The translations under genes and the position numbers were made by a program. Source: Schoenoplectus triqueter (lineage: Eukaryota; Streptophyta; Magnoliopsida; Poales; Cyperaceae). From it: a DNA stretch of 13,077 bases. Position 1 is the stretch's first letter, and the number at the start of each line of letters is the position of its first letter. Positions 6,815-13,077 of the stretch are shown here, piece after piece. The stretch covers positions 1-13,077 of the forward strand of contig CAXKVV010002153.1 in assembly GCA_964058805.1 (NCBI GenBank), given 5' to 3'. The notes below the pieces were generated by a model. The model was not told the origin of the DNA and did not search any database. It worked only from the letters and a program-made list of their open reading frames with translations.

Positions 6815-7738
6815 ATGGAAATCATTGAACACAACGAAGAAGAAAGTAACTATTTAGCAGACGTATTAATCGACAAATCAATAATAACACAATTAAAAAA
6901 TAAAGGCGCATTAGATATTAAAGAAACTGAAGGAATACAGAAAAATATCTTTGAAATATTAAATAGAGAAAATATTATATACTATGGTATTATGCAAAGT
7001 GAACAAAACATTTTAATTGAAGAAGCAAATAAAAGTTTTCAAGCACCAATTGTAGTAACTTCGCAAATTCAAAAAAGAATTTCCAAAATTAAAGAAAAGG
7101 ATAGAAAGAAAATAGGATACATCCATATAAACACTATTCAAATTATAATTAAATCTACATTCAGAGAAGGTATTAAAACACCAGTAGAACTTATTATCGA
7201 AGATAACAGAATTTCAGATAAAACAGTAAGCAGATTAGGAAAAATCGAAGGCGATCTAGGATACGGAGTCATTAAATTTAATGTAACACTACAATATCCT
7301 ATACCATTAACTACTGAAAGACTAAATAATTGTATCGGAGTCATATGCGATTTTAAAAACAAAGACTTAATGAAAAATGGAGATATACCAATGGTAGTAT
7401 GCTATAGAATATCTTATGCATTAAGTAACAGTTGTTTAAGTATTAAATATAAAGATCAAGATAGACTGTATACCGATAGACTTTTTAACGAAACTAGCAC
7501 CTTAATAAAAACTGATGAAATTCAACGAAATTTCCTTAGAAACCATAGACCAAGACTAGCACTTGAAGGAATAAGAAGAAATAATATCATTAAAAATGAT
7601 GAAGAAACTAAAAAAAATGATGAAGAAACTAAACCTATAGTAATAACTTTTGACGAACGAAATAAACAGATAGCTACTTTAGAAAATCAAGTCAAAGATT
7701 TAAAGAAAACAATTGATAAAATTGAAAACAAAATATAA
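6815..7738 (+). CDS. 30K-superfamily cell-to-cell movement protein (ORF I-like, virus A)
   Basis: This 307-residue protein begins MEIIEHNEEESNYLADVLID; CaMV P1 is 327 residues. The core (about 90-215) has the 30K pattern: a beta-rich stretch with HINTIQIIIKSTF, the conserved-Asp region GIKTPVELIIEDNRI, then GDLGYGVIKFNVTLQYPI and a Cys-containing segment ending ISYALSNSCLSI. Near the C-terminus NDEETKK is repeated in tandem. The last 25 residues form a regular heptad coil (I286, L289, V293, L296, I300, I303, I307). The corresponding CaMV coil binds the VAP coiled coil, and VAP here is also a clean coil. The frame is open upstream to an ATG at 6650. I prefer 6815 because the upstream part aligns with noncoding leader of virus B and has no MP features. 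Confidence 0.88.
   Translation: MEIIEHNEEESNYLADVLIDKSIITQLKNKGALDIKETEGIQKNIFEILNRENIIYYGIMQSEQNILIEEANKSFQAPIVVTSQIQKRISKIKEKDRKKIGYIHINTIQIIIKSTFREGIKTPVELIIEDNRISDKTVSRLGKIEGDLGYGVIKFNVTLQYPIPLTTERLNNCIGVICDFKNKDLMKNGDIPMVVCYRISYALSNSCLSIKYKDQDRLYTDRLFNETSTLIKTDEIQRNFLRNHRPRLALEGIRRNNIIKNDEETKKNDEETKPIVITFDERNKQIATLENQVKDLKKTIDKIENKI
7595..7636 (+). repeat. Two 21-nt in-frame tandem repeats in MP
   Basis: The unit AATGATGAAGAAACTAAA plus AAA or CCT occurs twice and encodes NDEETKK then NDEETKP. It sits in the linker between the MP core and its C-terminal coiled coil. The mirror copy is at 10678-10719. Confidence 0.85.
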
Positions 7739-7800
7739 AGAAAAATTTCGCATAAGCATTTTTGATATCATATCAAGAAGAAAATTCCGCACACCCTTTT

Positions 7801-7812
7801 TGGTATCAGAGC
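7801..7812 (+). other. Initiator Met-tRNA primer-binding site (virus A)
   Basis: TGGTATCAGAGC matches the expected PBS for 12 nt (next base A instead of C). It lies 63 nt after the MP stop, so the PBS is downstream of MP rather than in the leader before it, an order I associate with soymoviruses. Upstream, TTTCGCATAAGCATTTTTGATATCA (7747-7771) is a degenerate echo of the PBS flank (CCGCATTAGCAAAAA with TGGTATCA), suggesting old duplications here too. Confidence 0.8.
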
Positions 7813-7843
7813 ATTCCGCATTAGCAAAAACTTATTTAGATTA

Positions 7844-7861
7844 ATCAGCTAGATATGTATT
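7844..7861 (-). pseudogene. MP amino-terminal scrap of virus B, inverted next to the virus A PBS
   Basis: The minus strand encodes NTYLAD followed by a stop. Relative to the scrap at 1160-1217 (GCTGATATATTAATC) a 4-nt deletion gives GCTGATTAATC and breaks the frame. Between this and the PBS, about 7827-7840, lies the A/B strand-switch junction. Confidence 0.5.
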
Positions 7862-7907
7862 TCTTAAAAATTATTACAACACCCCTTTTTGATTTCCTTC
7901 TACTTCT

Positions 7908-8060
7908 TCATATTACTGTTTCGTAATTATCGGAATCATTTTTATTGGAACTTTCTCCCCCCTCGAAAGAAGTGATTGGCATTATTCGTTCTGGAGTTAT
8001 TAGTTTGATATGGCCAAGTTCATTATTTCTCCCTCAGTAAATAATATATTGATTTTCCAT
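7908..8060 (-). pseudogene. Short stop-interrupted frame in the virus B leader/MP start region
   Basis: The minus-strand ATG at 8060 (ATGGAAAATCAATAT) sits where the virus A MP start lies relative to the shared leader (ATGGAAATCATTGAA). It reads MENQYIIY then TGA, and the same frame stays open for another 41 codons to TGA at 7908, with PERIMPITSFEGG. It includes a purine tract (GAGGGGGGAGAAAG on the minus strand, 7951-7964). It may be a degraded extended MP N-terminus. No family is recognised. Confidence 0.35.
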
Positions 8061-8074
8061 TTTTTAGAAACAAA

Positions 8075-8260
8075 TTAAAAACCTTTTGAGATGAAAATTA
8101 CCTTTCTCGTTGAAGATAAGCTGATGCCAACACTAAGGACTTTTGCTCTCCTTGGCTCGTCCTTACCCGTGCTCCAGGCCACTTGTCTTCTCTGGGATTG
8201 GCTTTCTTGATCTCTTGGCTTAATTGTTTCTCTCTTGACGGAACTATATTGATCGCTCAT
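8075..8260 (-). CDS. Small leader ORF of virus B (ORF VII-like position)
   Basis: This 61-codon frame begins MSDQYSSVKRETIKPRDQE and is highly charged and Ser/Arg rich. It starts about 73 nt past the poly(A) signal of the virus B promoter unit, a place where caulimoviruses have the small, dispensable ORF VII. Its second half aligns at DNA level with the virus A leader, including a shared AAG|GT splice-donor-like site near its end. In virus A that stretch is not the same frame. It may therefore be leader RNA rather than a real gene. Confidence 0.35.
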   Translation of the reverse strand: MSDQYSSVKRETIKPRDQESQSQRRQVAWSTGKDEPRRAKVLSVGISLSSTRKVIFISKGF

Positions 8261-8332
8261 AGAACACTAAAACTAAACTTGAAACTAAACTGGGACTTGA
8301 AACTTAACTCGGAGATAGTTGATAAAAACTCT

Positions 8333-8338
8333 TTTATT
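8333..8338 (-). terminator. Poly(A) signal of virus B (left arm)
   Basis: AATAAA on the minus strand lies about 81 nt downstream of the minus-strand TATA box at 8419-8427, within CAATAAAAG. Confidence 0.6.
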
Positions 8339-8418
8339 GATAACTGGGGACGATTACATTGATTTCTCTCTATTTTCGGCTCCTATTGGGCTCCCCTCTA
8401 AATGGAGACCCTCACCCC

Positions 8419-8427
8419 CTATTTATA
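8419..8427 (-). promoter_or_regulatory. TATA box of virus B promoter (left arm)
   Basis: TATAAATAG on the minus strand is the same 9-mer as in virus A. Just upstream (8434-8458) is an inverted repeat AGATGGC/GCCATCT. It fires leftward, toward the virus A promoter at 6442, so the two are convergent within the arm. Confidence 0.65.
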
Positions 8428-8602
8428 TTACAAAGATGGCTTCTCTTCTACGCCATCTATCCACTCAGAAAATAAAAGCAAAAACCACTCACAAAAGTAA
8501 AAGCAAAAAGTAAAACACACTGAACAAAAAAGAAAAACACACTACAATAATTTACATTAGTGGTTGGGCCACTATCCCATCTTGGACGGTCTTCTTTTTC
8601 TT

Positions 8603-9142
8603 TTATTCCTCTTTTGCTGCTTTCGGTGGATTCTTCTTATCCTCTGGGGTCGGTGCTTCTGTTGGTGGTGTAGTTAGTGCTAACTCCTTTTCTTCTTTTT
8701 TGCTGCTGTCTCTATCTTCTTCTGTCGTCGTTGTGTAGCAGATGCTGCATCGATGGTTGTTCCCATATTCTTGGTTTAGCCTTGTACATAGCATTGATTT
8801 AACTTCAGGACTGTATGGGAACTCATTGAGGACTAGTTTGTCGATGAAGTTTTCGATCTGTGGAACATCCTCTGGTCTAAATCCTTTTGAACTCGGAGAA
8901 GTTATTAAAAGTTGTTCTGTTTTTAAATTTAGAAAACCTTCTTGTTCAATGGCTTGGTTGATTATGGCTATGTAGTCATCGAAGAATGGGTTTATCCCTC
9001 CAACTTCTTGTGACATTTCGAAGAATGGTAACTGTGGGTTTGCTGCTCGGAGTTTTCCTAGGGTTATTGCTGGGACTCTAATTCTTCTAGTTATTTGATT
9101 TTCCCCCCCTTCAAAGAATTCAGGGAAGCTTAATTCTAAACC
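8603..9142 (-). pseudogene. C-terminal part of a diverged TAV (virus B, left arm)
   Basis: The minus-strand frame is open from 9142 to the TAA at 8603; the ATG at 9016 is internal. It aligns with the C-terminal part of the virus A TAV: GGENQITRRIRVPAITLGKL against the GEDFTISQPAITICML region, then QIENFIDKLV against KIEKFLDKII. The HxCxxC motif is kept (HRCSIC against HICQQC), as is a Pro/Thr/Glu/Lys tail. Identity is low, so this comes from another virus species or genus rather than an allele. The coiled coil and viroplasmin domain are absent; the break coincides with the palindrome centre. The usual promoter region follows downstream, as after a true TAV. Confidence 0.75.
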
Positions 9143-9144
9143 TT

Positions 9145-9169
9145 AAGTAATAACTAGAAGAATTCTTTG
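9145..9169. other. 25-nt asymmetric spacer at the palindrome centre
   Basis: These 25 bases are the only unpaired ones between the arms. They are made of patches also found in the right arm: AATAACTAGAAGAATT (9149-9164) recurs at 9219-9234, and GAATTCTTTGAAGG (9160-9173) recurs at 9193-9206. The two patches overlap by GAATT. Confidence 0.9.
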
Positions 9170-9711
9170 AAGGTTTAGAATTAAGCTTCCCTGAATTCTT
9201 TGAAGGGGGGGAAAATCAAATAACTAGAAGAATTAGAGTCCCAGCAATAACCCTAGGAAAACTCCGAGCAGCAAACCCACAGTTACCATTCTTCGAAATG
9301 TCACAAGAAGTTGGAGGGATAAACCCATTCTTCGATGACTACATAGCCATAATCAACCAAGCCATTGAACAAGAAGGTTTTCTAAATTTAAAAACAGAAC
9401 AACTTTTAATAACTTCTCCGAGTTCAAAAGGATTTAGACCAGAGGATGTTCCACAGATCGAAAACTTCATCGACAAACTAGTCCTCAATGAGTTCCCATA
9501 CAGTCCTGAAGTTAAATCAATGCTATGTACAAGGCTAAACCAAGAATATGGGAACAACCATCGATGCAGCATCTGCTACACAACGACGACAGAAGAAGAT
9601 AGAGACAGCAGCAAAAAAGAAGAAAAGGAGTTAGCACTAACTACACCACCAACAGAAGCACCGACCCCAGAGGATAAGAAGAATCCACCGAAAGCAGCAA
9701 AAGAGGAATAA
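9154..9711 (+). pseudogene. C-terminal part of a diverged TAV (virus B, right arm)
   Basis: This is the mirror copy of 8603-9142 and encodes the same residues, including MSQEVGGINPFFDDYIAI at the internal ATG (9298) and HRCSIC. The open frame extends 16-18 nt further into the spacer (from 9154, after a TAA), adding LEEFF. As a result EFFEG occurs twice within about a dozen residues. No N-terminal TAV domains are present. Confidence 0.75.
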
Positions 9712-9886
9712 AAGAAAAAGAAGACCGTCCAAGATGGGATAGTGGCCCAACCACTAATGTAAATTATTGTAGTGTGTTTTTCTTTTTTGTTCAGTGTGTT
9801 TTACTTTTTGCTTTTACTTTTGTGAGTGGTTTTTGCTTTTATTTTCTGAGTGGATAGATGGCGTAGAAGAGAAGCCATCTTTGTAA

Positions 9887-9895
9887 TATAAATAG
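9887..9895 (+). promoter_or_regulatory. TATA box of virus B promoter (right arm)
   Basis: TATAAATAG follows 6 nt after the AGATGGC/GCCATCT inverted repeat. It fires rightward, convergent with the minus-strand virus A promoter at 11864-11872. Confidence 0.65.
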
Positions 9896-9975
9896 GGGGT
9901 GAGGGTCTCCATTTAGAGGGGAGCCCAATAGGAGCCGAAAATAGAGAGAAATCAATGTAATCGTCCCCAGTTATC

Positions 9976-9981
9976 AATAAA
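9976..9981 (+). terminator. Poly(A) signal of virus B (right arm)
   Basis: AATAAA about 81 nt after the TATA box. The short interval would give a terminal redundancy of only about 60-80 nt, shorter than in virus A. Confidence 0.6.
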
Positions 9982-10053
9982 AGAGTTTTTATCAACTATC
10001 TCCGAGTTAAGTTTCAAGTCCCAGTTTAGTTTCAAGTTTAGTTTTAGTGTTCT

Positions 10054-10239
10054 ATGAGCGATCAATATAGTTCCGTCAAGAGAGAAACAATTAAGCCAAG
10101 AGATCAAGAAAGCCAATCCCAGAGAAGACAAGTGGCCTGGAGCACGGGTAAGGACGAGCCAAGGAGAGCAAAAGTCCTTAGTGTTGGCATCAGCTTATCT
10201 TCAACGAGAAAGGTAATTTTCATCTCAAAAGGTTTTTAA
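10054..10239 (+). CDS. Small leader ORF of virus B (right arm)
   Basis: Mirror copy of 8075-8260, 61 codons, beginning MSDQYSSVKRE. The GT of the splice-donor-like GAAAG|GTAATT is at 10213-10214, corresponding to AAG|GTAAAC (GT 6765-6766) in virus A. Confidence 0.35.
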   Translation: MSDQYSSVKRETIKPRDQESQSQRRQVAWSTGKDEPRRAKVLSVGISLSSTRKVIFISKGF

Positions 10240-10253
10240 TTTGTTTCTAAAAA

Positions 10254-10406
10254 ATGGAAAATCAATATATTATTTACTGAGGGAGAAATAATGAACTTGG
10301 CCATATCAAACTAATAACTCCAGAACGAATAATGCCAATCACTTCTTTCGAGGGGGGAGAAAGTTCCAATAAAAATGATTCCGATAATTACGAAACAGTA
10401 ATATGA
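10254..10406 (+). pseudogene. Stop-interrupted frame after the virus B leader (right arm)
   Basis: Mirror of 7908-8060. The ATG at 10254 is followed by an in-frame TGA at 10278 and an open run to the TGA at 10404. The purine tract GAGGGGGGAGAAAG at 10350-10363 resembles the candidate polypurine tract in Pol. Confidence 0.35.
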
Positions 10407-10452
10407 AGAAGTAGAAGGAAATCAAAAAGGGGTGTTGTAATAATTTTTAAGA

Positions 10453-10470
10453 AATACATATCTAGCTGAT
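10453..10470 (+). pseudogene. MP amino-terminal scrap of virus B (right arm)
   Basis: The sequence encodes NTYLAD then TAA. Mirror of 7844-7861. Immediately beyond it the sequence switches to virus A in the opposite orientation. Confidence 0.5.
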
Positions 10471-10501
10471 TAATCTAAATAAGTTTTTGCTAATGCGGAA
10501 T

Positions 10502-10513
10502 GCTCTGATACCA
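10502..10513 (-). other. Initiator Met-tRNA PBS of virus A (right arm)
   Basis: GCTCTGATACCA on the plus strand is the mirror of the PBS at 7801-7812 and lies downstream of the minus-strand MP. Confidence 0.8.
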
Positions 10514-10575
10514 AAAAGGGTGTGCGGAATTTTCTTCTTGATATGATATCAAAAATGCTTATGCGAAATTTTTCT

Positions 10576-11499
10576 TTATATTTTGTTTTCAATTTTATCA
10601 ATTGTTTTCTTTAAATCTTTGACTTGATTTTCTAAAGTAGCTATCTGTTTATTTCGTTCGTCAAAAGTTATTACTATAGGTTTAGTTTCTTCATCATTTT
10701 TTTTAGTTTCTTCATCATTTTTAATGATATTATTTCTTCTTATTCCTTCAAGTGCTAGTCTTGGTCTATGGTTTCTAAGGAAATTTCGTTGAATTTCATC
10801 AGTTTTTATTAAGGTGCTAGTTTCGTTAAAAAGTCTATCGGTATACAGTCTATCTTGATCTTTATATTTAATACTTAAACAACTGTTACTTAATGCATAA
10901 GATATTCTATAGCATACTACCATTGGTATATCTCCATTTTTCATTAAGTCTTTGTTTTTAAAATCGCATATGACTCCGATACAATTATTTAGTCTTTCAG
11001 TAGTTAATGGTATAGGATATTGTAGTGTTACATTAAATTTAATGACTCCGTATCCTAGATCGCCTTCGATTTTTCCTAATCTGCTTACTGTTTTATCTGA
11101 AATTCTGTTATCTTCGATAATAAGTTCTACTGGTGTTTTAATACCTTCTCTGAATGTAGATTTAATTATAATTTGAATAGTGTTTATATGGATGTATCCT
11201 ATTTTCTTTCTATCCTTTTCTTTAATTTTGGAAATTCTTTTTTGAATTTGCGAAGTTACTACAATTGGTGCTTGAAAACTTTTATTTGCTTCTTCAATTA
11301 AAATGTTTTGTTCACTTTGCATAATACCATAGTATATAATATTTTCTCTATTTAATATTTCAAAGATATTTTTCTGTATTCCTTCAGTTTCTTTAATATC
11401 TAATGCGCCTTTATTTTTTAATTGTGTTATTATTGATTTGTCGATTAATACGTCTGCTAAATAGTTACTTTCTTCTTCGTTGTGTTCAATGATTTCCAT
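10576..11499 (-). CDS. Movement protein, second copy (right arm)
   Basis: Identical in translation to the MP at 6815-7738, including the doubled NDEETK repeat (10678-10719) and the terminal heptad coil. It is intact, with its own promoter region upstream on the minus strand. Perfect identity with its partner means either a very recent duplication, ongoing gene conversion, or an assembly fold-back. Confidence 0.88.
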   Translation of the reverse strand: MEIIEHNEEESNYLADVLIDKSIITQLKNKGALDIKETEGIQKNIFEILNRENIIYYGIMQSEQNILIEEANKSFQAPIVVTSQIQKRISKIKEKDRKKIGYIHINTIQIIIKSTFREGIKTPVELIIEDNRISDKTVSRLGKIEGDLGYGVIKFNVTLQYPIPLTTERLNNCIGVICDFKNKDLMKNGDIPMVVCYRISYALSNSCLSIKYKDQDRLYTDRLFNETSTLIKTDEIQRNFLRNHRPRLALEGIRRNNIIKNDEETKKNDEETKPIVITFDERNKQIATLENQVKDLKKTIDKIENKI

Positions 11500-11694
11500 A
11501 TTAATAATCAAAACAGAAAATGATACAAAAAACTCAAATAGAAGTTTACCTTCTCCGAAATGGTGGACACACTTGGACTTAACGCCTTCCTCGGCTTCTA
11601 CGTCCTCAACACCCAGGGAAAAGCTCCTATCTCCAGAGTTAGTATCAAGAAATTGGAAGTGCAATGGAAATTGAGATTGGATTTAAAAAGGAAA

Positions 11695-11704
11695 TTTATT
11701 TATT
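11695..11704 (-). terminator. Poly(A) signals of virus A (right arm)
   Basis: TTTATTTATT on the plus strand is AATAAATAAA on the minus strand, the mirror of 6610-6619. Confidence 0.7.
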
Positions 11705-11863
11705 CATATAAGATAGTTACAGATACAGAAATGATCCTAAGATCATTGGAAATAAAGAGGAAATACAAAGGGTTTTCGGTTTGAGTCTCTGAAAGGTTTT
11801 TTCAACCTTGGGTTTGTGAAGGTCTCTCTATTGAACCTTGGTTTTTCCTTCTATCTACCTACC

Positions 11864-11872
11864 CTATTTATA
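11864..11872 (-). promoter_or_regulatory. TATA box of virus A promoter (right arm)
   Basis: CTATTTATA on the plus strand gives TATAAATAG on the minus strand, the mirror of 6442-6450. Transcription runs leftward through MP toward the palindrome centre. Confidence 0.75.
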
Positions 11873-11954
11873 ACTAAACCCTAAGGGGTTGCACAAACGC
11901 ATACCCTTACATTGCGTCTACCCTAAGCTACCCTGTTGATAGTGGAGTTTTTCT

Positions 11955-13077
11955 TTATTCCTTTTCTTCGGTGGCTTCTTCCTTTATCTTCAATAATTCT
12001 TCAACTTTTTCTTTTCCTTTTGCAGCATCTTCTTTTGGAGGTACTGTTGGTAGTGCGGTATTTTCTGGTGGTGGAGTTTTAGATGAGCTTCCTTCAGTGG
12101 TGCATTGTTGACAGATATGGGACCCGCCAAATTCTTCCTTCATCATTAAGCATATTTCCTTCTTTAGTGGTTCTGGATAACTTAATTCGATGTTGATGAT
12201 TTTATCAAGGAATTTTTCTATTTTTTGTATATCTTCGTCAAGACTTTCTTTGTTCCATCTGCTCCAAATCATATCTTGTTCTGTGAGGTAGTTGAGTCTT
12301 CCGTCGAACTTCATAATGGATCTTATGGTGGATAAATAATTAAACTTAAAAGTTGTTAATTCATTATATTCAAAATTACTCAAAGGTGTTGTTAAATCTG
12401 GATGTTGTCCGTTGCTGACACCGAGCATGCATATGGTGATTGCTGGTTGTGAAATGGTGAAATCTTCCCCCGCCATGAAAGTTGGAGGAATACTATTGAT
12501 CTTGATAAATCCTTCTCTATCTTTCAGGACATGCCTTTGGTATAGATTGATTATTCGCTGGAAATCTGTTGGGAAATGTTGGAAAGTGGATGATTGTTTG
12601 AAGTATATGAACTTTAATAAGCCTGCTTGGTAGAATTCATTGACTTTCAGAGGGTTTACTCCGGTTAATGCAACTGCCTTGAGGCCTTCGCCTCCTGCTT
12701 CCATGGGGTATAGTCCAGTGGTTTTGTCTTTTTCAGAGTAGTTTTTGAGGAATTGGTAACATTCATTGTATTGGTTTACAGTGAGTTTGGATATTCTCTC
12801 TTTTTCTTCTTTTGTTTTTATCGTGGATTGGAAAGTTATGGCTGTTTGGGGTAATTTTGCTAGTCTAGAGTGGAACGGTTTTGGAATTTGTGGTCTTAAG
12901 AATAATTCAGGTTTTGGAATTGGTCTTGCAGCTGGCTTTTTTAAGGTTTCTTTGTAAGAGTCTTGTTTTTGTTGTAGAAATAAAGAATAAGCTTGTTCGG
13001 CTTCTGTTCTGGAGTTGTAAGCATGATGTTTGACACCCGGTGTTAGGCATCTGTTTGCGGTTGCTTGGTTTTCGTAT
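11955..13077 (-). CDS. TAV of virus A, second copy, 5' end outside the window (right arm)
   Basis: The minus-strand frame is open from the window edge (third base of codon 69 of the left copy) to the TAA at 11955. Residues match the left TAV from the viroplasmin domain onward, including the HxCxxC motif and the acidic tail. The ATG at 12704 (MEAGGEGLKAV) is internal and not the start. Whether the missing 68 codons and the overlapping Pol exist beyond the edge would show how far the palindrome extends. Confidence 0.88.
   Translation of the reverse strand, partial: YENQATANRCLTPGVKHHAYNSRTEAEQAYSLFLQQKQDSYKETLKKPAARPIPKPELFLRPQIPKPFHSRLAKLPQTAITFQSTIKTKEEKERISKLTVNQYNECYQFLKNYSEKDKTTGLYPMEAGGEGLKAVALTGVNPLKVNEFYQAGLLKFIYFKQSSTFQHFPTDFQRIINLYQRHVLKDREGFIKINSIPPTFMAGEDFTISQPAITICMLGVSNGQHPDLTTPLSNFEYNELTTFKFNYLSTIRSIMKFDGRLNYLTEQDMIWSRWNKESLDEDIQKIEKFLDKIINIELSYPEPLKKEICLMMKEEFGGSHICQQCTTEGSSSKTPPPENTALPTVPPKEDAAKGKEKVEELLKIKEEATEEKE

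Larger units (their letters stand above)
5237..9144 (+). repeat. Left arm of a giant perfect palindrome (3,908 bp)
   Basis: Position x on this arm pairs with 18314 minus x on the right arm. All coding frames translate identically, and noncoding stretches I compared base by base (7861-7920, 8521-8580, 6361-6420, both ends) are identical with no net indel. The right arm is cut by the window end, so the true arm may be longer. The arm contains virus A TAV (from codon 69), promoter region, MP and PBS, then inverted virus B leader, promoter and TAV. Confidence 0.97.
9712..10053 (+). promoter_or_regulatory. Large intergenic region of virus B (right arm)
   Basis: This 342-nt stretch after the TAV stop has a T-rich run (9769-9848, TTTTTGCTTTTA-like repeats) and an inverted repeat AGATGGC/GCCATCT (9856-9880) directly before TATAAATAG (9887-9895). 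An AATAAA follows at 9976-9981, then direct repeats of AGTTTCAAGT near 10009-10040, before the small leader ORF. It has no obvious similarity to the virus A region apart from the TATA 9-mer. The left copy is at 8261-8602 on the minus strand. Confidence 0.65.
11500..11954 (-). promoter_or_regulatory. Large intergenic region and leader of virus A (right arm)
   Basis: Mirror of 6360-6814 with the same TATA, hairpins and poly(A) signals. Plus-strand frames here only shadow the leader. Confidence 0.7.
9170..13077 (-). repeat. Right arm of the giant palindrome
   Basis: Reverse complement of 5237-9144. It runs to the window edge inside the TAV of virus A, so the outer border is not seen. Confidence 0.97.

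Noticed and set aside
8319..8513. 64-codon plus-strand frame and its mirror at 9801-9995
   Set aside because: It runs antisense through the virus B TATA box and poly(A) signal and shows no domain.
5237..9144. Terminal inverted repeats of a DNA transposon
   Set aside because: No transposase or target duplication; the arms carry virus genes and meet at a 25-nt centre instead of flanking a cargo.
5237..13077. Long terminal repeats of a Ty3-type retrotransposon
   Set aside because: The repeats are inverted, not direct. There is no integrase domain after RNase H and no TG...CA ends, and TAV and 30K MP are specific to Caulimoviridae.

Overview
The whole window looks virus-derived. It carries plant pararetrovirus (family Caulimoviridae) sequence, most likely an endogenous copy in a plant nuclear genome. 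Evidence: a C2HC zinc-knuckle coat protein, a protease-RT-RNase H polyprotein with YIDD, a viroplasmin/transactivator (TAV), a 30K-type movement protein (MP), a 12-13 nt site complementary to the 3' end of plant initiator Met-tRNA (PBS), and TATA/poly(A) pairs suited to a terminally redundant pregenomic RNA. I see no host gene, host flank or target-site duplication. Host and virus species cannot be named. Separate MP, CP, Pol and TAV frames resemble caulimoviruses and soymoviruses rather than badna-, petu- or florendoviruses.

Layout. (1) 1-1240: antisense, decayed fragments of a virus I call B. Read on the minus strand they are an MP amino-terminal scrap, a duplicated PBS, a repeat-rich leader-like stretch, a broken ORF II-like gene, a broken small acidic ORF and the first codons of a VAP homologue. 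(2) 1250-7830: a nearly complete, intact virus A on the plus strand: acidic ORF (5' truncated), VAP, CP, PR-RT-RH, TAV, promoter/poly(A) region, MP, PBS. Neighbouring frames from VAP to TAV overlap by 4-22 nt. (3) About 7840-9142: minus-strand virus B pieces (MP scrap, leader with a small ORF, promoter/poly(A), C-terminal half of a diverged TAV). (4) 9145-9169: a 25-nt spacer. (5) 9170-13077: a mirror image of 5237-9144, with no net indel over 3,908 bp and identical at every place compared.

How the parts fit: CP encapsidates, Pol reverse transcribes from the tRNA-Met PBS, TAV would support translation of the polycistronic RNA and form viroplasms, and MP with VAP (both with regular heptad coiled coils) would serve cell-to-cell movement. 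In the palindrome, A and B promoters converge within each arm and read-through would fold into very long hairpin RNA. The locus is therefore either an assembly fold-back or a natural inverted-repeat silencing source.

Most notable points: the perfect giant palindrome with a templated-looking spacer; two distinct viruses joined in one locus; a duplicated PBS inside an open frame; an enlarged RNase H spacer; a base-composition breakpoint inside Pol; and G-rich polypurine tracts that could prime plus-strand DNA.
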